From: Liolophura sinensis
Lineage: Eukaryota > Mollusca > Polyplacophora > Chitonida > Chitonidae
Assembly: GCF_032854445.1 (NCBI RefSeq)
Contig: NW_027018170.1
Span: forward strand, 1-64,000
Reading direction: 5' to 3'
DNA length: 64,000 nucleotides
Both the position numbers and the translations under genes were made by a program. Shown piece by piece: positions 50,914-61,922 of this stretch. Within the stretch, counting starts at the first letter, position 1, and every line of letters starts with the position of its first letter. The notes below the pieces were generated by a model, which saw only the letters and a list, made by a program, of their open reading frames with translations, searched no databases and had not been told where the DNA came from.

Positions 50914-52014
50914 ATGTGCCCTTCGGTAGCCCAGACGACGTCAAATCTTTGGGCCAAGCCCATTTAACTCACCCAGCAAATGTCTTACTTCTAAGTCGAA
51001 GACAATCTCAATGTCTTTATCTACATGTAGAAAAACCACACCATTTGTTTATAAAAAAACGCAAGATACTTGATACAGTCCGCTGTAAAAAGTACAATTG
51101 AACACTGACCCACATCAATAAGGTGCCAAAAGATGCGCAATTGGGCCAGGCATCTCCAGCTGTTGAAAAATTGCAAATTTCTATGGTTTCCATGGATTAA
51201 GAGCCGTTGCTGGGCACGTGATCTTGACATCATTGATTATTCATTTGTGGCTACAGCCAAAAAGTATTGGTCGGAGAGCAACGCGGTTTGCACCATTCGA
51301 TTTCTCGTCACAAAATACGTCGGATTAGCCTCTTACCAGCAGCATTGGAACAGTTTTTCTACTTTTGGATTTTTGCCTGGTCTTTTTGCGAATTGAAATC
51401 GGCTACATTAACTATGTACAATCGCGACTGGTCATTACTATATTCAACTTTTCATTATAAGTTATGTGCCCTTCGGTAGCCCAGACGACGTCAAATCTTT
51501 GGGCCAAGCCCATTTAACTCACCCAACAAATGTCTTACTTCTAAGTCGAAGACAAACTCAATGTCTTTATCTACATGTAGAAAAACCACACCATTTGTAT
51601 ATAAAAAAAAACACAAGGTACATGACACAGTCCGCTGTAAAAAGTACAATTGAACACTGACCCACATCAATAAGGTGCCGAAAGATGCGCAATTGGGCCA
51701 GGCATCTCCAGCTGTTGAAAAATTGCAAATTTCTATGGTTTCCATGGAGCAAGAGCCGTTGCTGGGCACGTGATCTTGACATCATTGATTATTCATTTGT
51801 GGCTACAGCCAAAAGTATTGGTCGGAGAGCAACGCGGTTTGCACCATTCGATTTCTCGTCACAAATACGTCGGATTAGCCTCTTACCAGCAGCATTGGAA
51901 CTGTTTTTTTTACTTTTGGATTTTTGCCTGGTCTTTTTGCTAATTGAAATCGGCTACATTAACTATGTACAATCGCGACTGGTCATTACTATATTCAACT
52001 TTTCATTATAAGTT
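50914..52014 (+). repeat. Q monomer and B/Z chimera
   Basis: Q at 50914 has tttgtttataaaaaaacgc and aagatacttgatacagtccgc, seen again only at 54763. The copy at 51464 is a B-left, long-T-right chimera with caccattcg and a lost a in gtcacaaatac (51863). The J-Q order at 50364-51463 recurs at 54214-55309. Confidence 0.8.
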
Positions 52015-54213
52015 ATGTGCCCTTCGGTAGCCCAGACGACGTCAAATCTTTGGGCCAAGCCCATTTAACTCACCCAGCAAATGTCTTACTTCTAAGTCGA
52101 AGAAAAACTCAATGTCTTTATCTACATGTAGAAAAACCAGACCATTTGTATATAAAAAAAACACAAGGTACTTGATACAATCCGCTGTAAAAAGTACAAT
52201 TGAACACTGACCCACATCAATAAGGTGCCAAAAGATGCGCAATTTGGCCAGGCATCTCCAGCTGTTGAAAAATTGCAAATTTCTATGGTTTCCATGGAGT
52301 AAGAGCCGTTGCTGGGCACGTGATCTTGACATCATTGATTATTCATTTGTAGCTACAGCCAAAAGTATTGGTCGGAGAGCAACGCGGTTTGCACCATTCG
52401 ATTTCTCGTCACAAAATACGTCGGATTAGCCTCTTACCAGCAGCATTGGAACAGTTTTTTCCACTTTTGGATTTTTGCCTGGTCTTTTTGCTAATTGAAA
52501 TCGGCTACATTAACTATGTACAATCGCGACTGGTCATAACTATATTCATTTTTTCATTATAAGTTATGTGCCCTTCGGTAGCCCAGACGACGTCAAATCT
52601 TTGGGCCAAGCCCATTTAACTCACCCAGCAAATGTCTTACTTCTAAGTCGAAGACAATCTCAATGTCTTTATCTACATGTAGAAAAGCCACACCATTTGT
52701 ATTTAAAAAACACAAGGGTACTTGATACAGTCTGCTGTAAAAAGTACAATTGAACACTGACCCACATCAATAAGGTGCCAAAGGATGCGCAATTGGGCCA
52801 GGCATCTCCAGCTGTTGAAAAATTGCAAATTTCTATGGTTTCCATGAGTAAGAGCCGTTGCTGGGCACGTGATCTTGACATCATTGATTATTCATTTGTA
52901 GCTACAGCCAAAAGTATTGGTCGGAGAGCAACGCGGTTTGCACCATTCGATTTCTCGTCACAAAATACGTCGGATTAGTCTGTTTCCAGCAGCATTGGAA
53001 CAGTTTTCCCACTTTTGGATTTTTGCCTGGTCTTTTTGCGATTGAAATCGGGTACATTAACTATGTACATTCGCGACTGTTCATTACTATATTCAACTTT
53101 TCATTATAAGTTATGTGCCCTTCGGTAGCCCAGACGACGTCAAATCTTTGGGCCAAGCCCATTTAACTCACCCAACATATGTCTTACTTCTAAGTCGAAG
53201 ACAAACTCAATGTCTTTATCTACATGTAGAAAAACCAGACCATTTGTATATAAAAAAAACACAAGGTACATGACACAGTCCGCTGTAAAAAAGTAACAAT
53301 TGAACCACTGACCCACATCAATAAGGTGCCAAAAGATGCGCAATTGGGCTAGGCATCTTCAGCTGTTGAAAAATTGCAAATTTCTATGGTTTCCATGGAT
53401 TAAGAGCCGTTGCTGGGCACGTGATCTTGACATCATTGATTATTCATTTGTGGCTACAGCCAAAAGTATTGGTCGGAGAGCAACGCGGTTTGCACCATTC
53501 GATTTCTCGTCACAAAATACGTCGGATTAGCCTCTTACCAGCAGCATTGGAACAGTTTTTCTATTTTTGGATTTTTGCCTGGTCTTTTTGCGAATTGAAA
53601 TCGGCTACATTAACTATGTACAATCGCGACTGGTCATTACTATATTCAACTTTTCATTATAAGTTATGTGCCCTTCGGTAGCCCAGACGACGTCAAATCT
53701 TTGGGCCAAGCCCATTTAACTCACCCAGCAAATGTCTTACTTCTAAGTCGAAGACAAACTCAATGTCTTTATCTACATGTAGAAAAACCACACCATTTGT
53801 ATATAAAAAAAACACAAGGTACTTGATACAATCCGCTGTAAAAAGTACAATTGAACACTGACCCACATCAATAAGGTGCCAAAGGATGCGCAATTGGGCC
53901 AGGCATCTCCAGCTGTTGAAAATTGCAAATTTTCTCGGTTTCCATGGAGTAAGAGCCGTTGCTGGGCACGTGATCTTGACATCATTGATTATTCATTTGT
54001 GGCTACAGCCAAAAGTATTGGTTGGAGAGCAACGCGGTTTGCACCATTCGATTTCTCGTCACAAAATACGTCGGATTAGCATCTTACCAGCAGCATTGGA
54101 AACAGTTTTCTACTTTTGGATTTTTGCCTGGTCTTTTTGCGAATGAAATCGGCTACATTAACTATGTACAATCGCGACTGCTCATTACTATATTCAACTT
54201 TTCATTATAAGTT
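52015..54213 (+). repeat. E, A/B chimera, C and H/I chimera monomers
   Basis: E 52015 is followed by 52566, which is A-like on the left (gacaatct, tatttaaaa, tagctac) and B-like on the right (gattagtctgtttcc, acattcg). C follows at 53113, then 53666, which has H marks up to ttggagag and I marks after gcatcttacc. Single-base indels are frequent, for example gtaacaattgaaccactg near 53295, so some boundaries here may be assembly joins. Confidence 0.75.
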
Positions 54214-56414
54214 ATGTGCCCTTCGGTAGCCCTGACGACGTCAAATCTTTGGGCCAAGCCCATTTAACTCACCCAGCAAATGTCTTACTTCTAAGTCGAA
54301 GAAAATCTCAATGTCTTTATCTACATGTAGAAAAACCACACCATTTGTATATAAAAAAACAAAAGGTACTTGATACAATCCGCTGTAAAAAGTACAATTG
54401 AACACTGACCCACATCAATAAGGTGCCAAAGGATGCGCAATTGGGCCAGGCATCTCCAGCTGTTGAAAAATTGCAAATTTCCTTGGTTTCCATGGAGTAA
54501 GAGCCGTTGCTGGGCACGTGATCTTGACATAATTGATTATTCATTTGTGGCTACAGCCAAAAAAATTGGTCGGAAAGCAACGCGGTTTGCACCATTCGAT
54601 TTCTCGTCACAAAATACGTCGGATTAGCCTCTTTCCAGCAGCATTTGAACAGTTTTCCCACTTTTGGATTTTTGCCTGGTCTTTTTGCGAATTGAAATCG
54701 GGTACATTAACTATGTACATTCGCGACTGTTCATTACTATATTCAACTTTTCATTATAAGTTATGTGCCCTTCGGTAGCCCAGACGACGTCAAATCTTGG
54801 GCCAAGCCAATTTAACTCACCCAGCAAATGTCTTACTTCTAAGTCGAAGACAATCTCAATGTCTTTATCTACATGTAGAAAAACCACACCATTTGTTTAT
54901 AAAAAAACGCAAGATACTTGATACAGTCCGCTGTAAAAAGTACAATTGAACACTGACCCACATCAATAAGGTGCCAAAAGATGCGCAATTGGGCCAGGTA
55001 TCTCCAGCTGTTGAAAAATTGCAAATTTCTATGGTTTCCATGGATTAAGAGCCGTTGCTGGGCACGTGATCTTGACATCATTGATTATTCATTTGTGGCT
55101 ACAGCCAAAAGTATTGGTCGGAGAGCAAAGCGGTTTGCACCATTCGATTTCTCGTCACAAATACGTCGGATTAGCCTCTTACCAGCAGCATTGGAACAGT
55201 TTTTCTACTTTTGGATTTTTGCCTGGTCTTTTTGCGAATTGAAATCGGCTACATTAACTATGTACAATCGCGACTGGTCATTACTATATTCAACTTTTCA
55301 TTATAAGTTATGTGCCCTTCGGTAGCCCAGACGACGTCAAATCTTTGGGCCAAGCCCATTTAACTCACCCAGCAAATGTCTTACTTCTAAGTCGAAGAAA
55401 ATCTCAATGTCTTTATCTACATGTAGAAAAACCACACCATTTGTATATAAAAAAAAACAAAGGTACTTGATACAATCCGCTGTAAAAAGTACAATTGAAC
55501 ACTGACCCACATCAATAAGGTGCCAAAGGATGCGCAATTGGGCCAGGCATCTCCAGCTGTTGAAAAATTGCAAATTTCCTTGGTTTCCATGGAGTAAGAG
55601 CCGTTGCTGGGCACGTGATCTTGACATCATTGATTATTTCATTTGTGGCTTACAGCCAAAAGTATTGGTTGGAGAGCAACGCGGTTTGCACCATTCGATT
55701 TCTCGTCACAAAATACGTCGGATTAGCCTCTTACCAGCAGCATTGGAAGAGTATTTCCACTTTTGGATTTTGCCAGGTCTTTTTGCTAATTGAAATCGGC
55801 TACATTAACTATGTACAATCGTGACTGGTCATTACTATATTCAACTTTTCATTATAAGTTATGTGCCCTTCGGTAGCCCAGACGACGTCAAATCTTTGGG
55901 CCAAGCCCATTTAACTCACCCAGCAAATGTCTTACTTCTAAGTCGAAGACAAACTCAATGTCTTTATCTACATGTAGAAAACCCACACCATTTGTATATA
56001 AAAAAACACAAGGCACTTGATACAGTCTGCTGTAAAAGGTACAATTGAACACTGACCCCCACATCAATAAGGTGCCAAAAGATGCGCAATTGGGCCAGGC
56101 ATCTCCAGCTGTTGAAAAATTGCAAATTTCTATGGTTTCCATGGATTAAGAGCCGTTGCTGGGCACGTGATCTTGACATCACTGATTATTCATTTGTGGC
56201 TACAGCCAAAAGTATTGGTCGGCGAGCAACGCGGTTTGCACCATTCGATTTCTCGTCACAAAATACGTCGGATTAGCCTCTTACCAGCAGCATTTGGAAC
56301 AGTTTTTCCACTCTTTTGGATTTTTGCCTGGTCTTTTTGCTAATTGAAATCGGCTACATTAACTATGTACAATCGCGACTGGTCATTACTATATTCAACT
56401 TTTCATTATAAGTT
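54214..56414 (+). repeat. J-Q-K-L monomers
   Basis: J 54214 (ccctgacgac, cataattg, ccaaaaaaattgg), Q 54763 (caatttaac, tttgtttata), K 55310 (gaagagtatttcc, gccagg, aatcgtgac) and L 55861 (aaaacccacacc, catcactg, ggcgagc) parallel J-K-L at 23965-25614 with Q inserted between J and K. It looks like a degraded relative of the end of the seven-monomer repeat. Confidence 0.82.
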
Positions 56415-57510
56415 ATGTGCCCTTCGGTAGCCCAGACGACGTCAAATCTTTGGGCCAAGCCCATTTAACTCACCCAGCAAATGTCTTACTTCTAAGTCGA
56501 AGACAAACTCAATGTCTTTATCTACATGTAGAAAAACCACACCATTTGTATATAAAAAAAAAACAAAAGGTACTTGATACAATCCGCTGTAAAAAGTACA
56601 ATTGAACACTGACCCACATCAATAAGGTGCCAAAGGATGCGCAATTGGGCCAGGCATCTCCAGCTGTTGAAAAATTGCAAATTTCCTTGGTTTCCATGGA
56701 GTAAGTGGGGCACGTGATCTTGACATCATTGATTATTTATTTGTGGCTACAGCCAAAACTATTGGTTGGAAAGCAACGCGGTTTGCACCATTCGATTTCT
56801 CGTCACAAAATACGTCAGATTAGCCTCTTACCAGCAGCATTGGAACAGTTTTTCTACTTTTGGATTTTTGCCTGGTCTTTTGCGAATTGAAATCGGCTAC
56901 ATTAACTATGTACAATCGCGACTGGTCATTACTATATTCAACTTTTCATTATAAGTTATGCGCCCTTCGGTAGCCCAGGACGACGTCAAATCTTTGGGGC
57001 CAAGCCCATTTAACTCACCCAGCAAATGTCTTACTTCTAAGTCGAAGACAAACTCAATGTCTTTATCTACATGTAGAAAAACCACACCATTTGTATATAA
57101 AAAAAACACAAGGTACTTGATACAATCCGCTGTGAAAAGTACAATTGAACACTGAATCACATCAATAAGGTGCCAAAGGATGCGCAATTGGGCCAGGCAT
57201 CTCCAGCTGTTGAAAAATTGCAAATTTCTATGGTTTCCATGGAGTAAGAGCCGTTGCTGGGCACGTGATCTTGACATCATTGATTATTCATTTGTGGCTA
57301 CAGCCAAAAGTATTGGTCGGAGAGCAACGCGGTTTGCACCATTCGAATTTCTCGTCACAAAATACGTCGGATTAGCCTCTTACCAGCAGCATTGGAACAG
57401 TTTTTCCACTTTTGGATTTTTGCCTGGTCTTTTTGCGAATTGAAATCGGCTACATTAACTATGTACAATCGCGACTAGTCATTACTATATTCAACTTTTC
57501 ATTATAAGTT
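56415..57510 (+). repeat. Two unassigned monomers, one with an internal deletion
   Basis: The copy at 56415 has a nine-A tract, ccttgg, gtaagtggggcacgtg, aaaactattggttggaaag and cgtcagattag. The copy at 56958 starts atgcgccc instead of atgtgccc and has gtgaaaagtac and ctgaatcac. Neither matches a haplotype elsewhere as a whole. The cgtcagattag mark returns at about 59020. Confidence 0.7.
56701..56712 (+). other. 8-bp deletion before CACGTG
   Basis: gtaagtggggcacgtg replaces gtaagagccgttgctgggcacgtg, removing the gccgttgc block found in other copies. This makes the monomer starting at 56415 the shortest in the window (543 bp to the next start). Confidence 0.8.
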
Positions 57511-60500
57511 ATGTGCCCTTCGGTAGCCCCAGACGACGTCAAATCTTTGGGCCCAAGCCCATTTAACTCACCCAGCAAATGTCTTACTTCTAAGTCGAAG
57601 ACAAACTCAATGTCTTTATCTACATGTAGAAAAACCACACCATTTGTATATAAAAAAAACAAAAGGTACTTGATACAATCCGCTGTAAAAAGTACAATTG
57701 AACACTGACCCACATCAATAAGGTGCCAAAGGATGCGCAATTGGGCCAGGCATCTCCAGCTGTTGAAAAATTGCAAATTTCCTTGGTTTCCATGTAGTAA
57801 GTGCCGTTGCTGGGCACGTGATCTTGACAGCATTGATTATTCATTTGTAGCTACAGCCAAAAGTATTGGTCGGAGAGCAACGCGGTTTGCACCATTCGAT
57901 TTCTCGTCACAAAATACGTCGGATTAGCCTCTTACCAGCAGCATTGGAACAGTTTTTCCCACTTTTGGATTTTTGCCTGGTCTTTTTGCGAATTGAAATC
58001 GGCTACATTAACTATGTACAATAGCGACTGGTCATAACTATATTCAACTTTTCATTATAAGTTATGTGCCCTTCGGTAGCCCAGACGACGTCAAATCTTT
58101 GTGCCAAGCCCATTTAACTCACCCAACAAATGTCTTACTTCTAAGTCGAAGACAAAACTCAATGTCTTTATCTACATGTAGAAAAACCACACCATTTGTA
58201 TATAAAAAAAACACAAGGTACTTGATACAGTCTGCTGTAAAAAGTACAATTGAACACTGACCCACATCAATAAGGTGCCAAAGGATGAGCAATTGGGCCA
58301 GGTATCTCTAGCTTTTGAAAAATTGCAAATTTCCTTGGTTTCCCTGGAGTAAGAGCCGTTGCTGGGCACGTGATCTTGACATCATTGATTATTCATTTGT
58401 AGCTACAGCCAAAAGTATTGGTCGGAGAGCAACGCGGTTTGCATCATTCGATTTCTCGTCACAAAATACGTCGGATTAGCCTCTTACCAGCAGCATTGGA
58501 ACAGTTTTTCCACTTTTGGATTTTTGCCTGGTCTTTTTGTTAATGGTAATCGGCTACATTAACTATGTACAATCGCGACTGGTCATAACTATATTCAACT
58601 TTTCATTATAAGTTATGTGCCCTTCGGTAGCCCAGACGACGTCAAATCTTTGGGCCAAGCCCATTTAACTCACCCAACAAATGTCTTACTTCTAAGTCGA
58701 AGACAAACTCAATGTCTTTATCTACATGTAGAAAAAACCACACCATTTGTATATAAAAAAAACACAAGGTACATGACACAGTCCGCTGTAAAAAGTACAA
58801 TTGAACACTGACACAGATCAATAAGGTGCCCGAAAGATGCGCAATTGGGCCAGGCATCTCCAGCTGTTGAAAAATTGCAAATTTCTATGGTTTCCATGGA
58901 GTAAAAGCCGTTGCTGGGCACGTGATCTTGACATCATTGATTATTCATTTGTGGCTACAGCCAAAAGTATTGGTCGGAGAGCAACGCGGTTTGCACCATT
59001 CGATTTCTCGTCACAAAATACGTCAGATTAGCCTCTTACCAGCAGCATTGGAACAGTTTTTCTACTTTTGGATTTTTGCCTGGTCTTTTGCTAATTGGAA
59101 ATCGGCTACATTAACTATGTACAATCGCGACTAGTCATTACTATATTCAACTTTTCATTATAAGTTATGTGCCCTTCGGTAGCCCAGACGACGTCAAATC
59201 TTTGGGCCAAGCACATTTAACTCACCCAGCAAATGTCTTACTTCTAAGTCGAAGACAAACTCAATGTCTTTATCTACATGTAGAAAAACTACACCATTTG
59301 TATATAAAAAAACACAAGGTACTTGATACAGTCTGCTGTAAAAACTACAATTGAACACTGACCCACATCAATAAGGTGCCAAAAGATGCGCAATTGGGCC
59401 AGGCATCTCCAGCTGTTGAAAAAATTGCAAATTTCTATGGTTTTCACGGATTAAGAGCCGTTGCTGGGCACGTGATCTTGACATCATTGATTATTCATTG
59501 TGGCTACAGCCAAAAGTATTGGTCGGAGAGCAACGCGGTTTGCACCATTCGATTTCTCGTCACAAAATACGTCGGATTAGCCTCTTACCAGCAGCATTGG
59601 AGCTGTTTTTTTTACTTTTGGATTTTTGCCTGGTCTTTTTGCGAATTGAAATCGGCTACATTAACTATGTACAATCGCGACTGGTCATTACTATATTCAA
59701 CTTTTCATTATAAGTTATGTGCCCTTCGGTAGCCCAGACGACGTCAAATCTTTGGGCCAAGCCCATTTAACTCACCCAGCAAATGTCTTACTTCTAAGTC
59801 GAAGAAAAACTCAATGTCTTTATCTACATGTAGAAAAACCACACCATTTGTATATAAAAAAAACACAAGGTACTTGATACAATCCGCTGTAAAAAGTACA
59901 ATTGAACACTGACCCACATCAATAAGGTGCCAAAGGATGCGCAATTTGGCCAGGCATCTTCAGCTGTTGAAAAATTGCAAATTTCTATGGTTTCCATGGA
60001 GTAAGAGCCGTTGCTGGGCACGTGATCTTGACATCATTGATTATTCATTTGTAGCTACAGCCAAAAGTATTGGTCGGAGAGCAACGCGGTTTGCACCATT
60101 CGATTTTTCGTCACAAAATACGTCGATTAGCCTCTTACCAGCAGCTTTGGAACAGTTTTTTCCACTTTTGATTTTTGCCTGGTCTTTTTGCTAATTGAAA
60201 TCGGCTACATTAACTATGTACAATCGCGACTGGTCATTACTATATTCAAATTTTCATTATAAGTTATGTGCCCTTCGGTAGCCCCAGACGACGTCAAATC
60301 TTTGGGCCAAGCCCATTTAACTCACCCAGCAAATGTCTTACTTCTAAGTCGAAGAAAAACTCAATGTCTTTATCTACATGTAGAAAACCACACCATTTGT
60401 ATATAAAAAAAACACAAGGTAACTTGATACAATCCGCTGTAAAAAGTACAATTGAACACTGACCCACATCAATAAGGTGCCAAAGGATGCGCAATTGGGC

Positions 60501-61922
60501 CAGGCATCTCCAGCTGTTGAAAAATTGCAAATTTCCTTGGTTTCCATGGAGTAAGAGCCGTTGCTGGGCACGTGATCTTGACATCATTGATTATTCATTT
60601 GTGGCTACAGCCAAAAGTATTGGTCGGAGAGCAACGCGGTTTGCACCATTCGATTTCTCGTCACAAAATACGTTCGGATTAGCCTCTTTCCAGCAGCATT
60701 GAACAGTTTTTCTACTTTTTGGATTTTTGCCTGGTCTTTTTGCGAATTGAAATCGGCTACATTAACTATGTACAATCGCGACCTGGTCATTACTATATTC
60801 AACTTTTCATTATAAGTTATGTGCCCTTCGTAGCCCAGACGACGTCAAATCTTTGGGCCAAGCCCATTTAACTCACCCCAGCAAATGTCTTACTTCTAAG
60901 TCGAAGACAAACTCAATGTCTTATCTACATGTAGAAAAACCACACCATTTGTATATAAAAAGAACACAAGGTACTTGATACAATCCGCTGTAAAAAGTAC
61001 AATTGAACACTGACCCACATCAATAAGGTGCCAAAGGATGCGCAATTGGGCCAGGCCTCTCCAGCTGTTGAAAAATTGCTAATTTCCTTGGTTTCCATGG
61101 AGTAAGAGCCGTTGCTGGGCACGTGATCTTGACATCATTGATTATTCATTTGTGGCTACAGCCAAAAGTATTGGTTGGAGAGCAACGCGGTTTGCACCAT
61201 TCGATTTTTCGTCACAAAATACGTCGGATTAGCCTCTTACCAGCAGCATTGGAACTGGTTTTTTTACTTTTGGATTTTTGCCTGGTCTTTTTGCTAATTG
61301 AAATCGGCTACATTAACTATGTACAATCGCGACTGGTCATTACTATATTCAACATTTCATTATAAGTTATGTGCCCTTCGGTAGCCCAGACGACGTCAAA
61401 TCTTTGGGCCAAGCCCATTTAACTCACCCAGCAAATGTCTTACTTCTAAGTCGAAGACAAACTCAATGTCTTTATCTACATGTAGAAAAACCACACCATT
61501 TGTATATAAAAAAAAACAAAAGGTACTTGATACAATCCGCTGTAAAAAGTACAATTGAACACTGACCCACATCAATAAGGTGCCAAAGGATGCGCAATTG
61601 GGCCAGGGCATCTCCAGCTGTTGAAAAAATTGCAAATTTCCCTGGTTTCCATGGAGTAAGAGCCGTTGCTGGGCACGTGATCTTGACATCATTGATTATT
61701 CATTTGTGGCTACAGCCAAAAGTATTGGTCGCAGAGCAACGCGGTTTGCACCATTCGATTTCTCGTCACAAAATACGTCGGATTAGCCTCTTACCAGCAG
61801 CATTGGGAACAGTTTTTCTACTTTTGGATTTTTGCCTGGTGTTTTTGCGAATTGAAATCGGCTACATTAACTATGTACAATCGCGACTGGTCATTACTAT
61901 ATTCAACTTTTCATTATAAGTT
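57511..61922 (+). repeat. Distant counterpart of 27265-30565 with two extra monomers
   Basis: X at 57511 (gtaagtgccg, gacagcattg), Z at 59167 (gccaagcacatt, ggagctgtttttttt with gcgaattg), E-like at 59717 (catcttcag), M at 60819 (ggcctctcc, attgctaat) and N-like at 61369 (tttccctgg) match X, Z, E-like, M and N at 27265, 28365, 28915, 29465 and 30016, displaced by 56 to 57 monomers. The region of Y is replaced by two monomers (58064 and 58615), and one extra monomer, like 12416, sits at 60266. Single-base indels are dense. Confidence 0.8.
58064..58614 (+). repeat. Moderately diverged monomer
   Basis: Private changes include ctttgtgccaagcc, gatgagcaattg, ggtatctctagcttttg, tttccctggagtaag (which breaks the ccatgg site), gcatcattcg and gttaatggtaatcgg. 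Both substitutions and indels occur, so part of this is real divergence. Confidence 0.75.
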
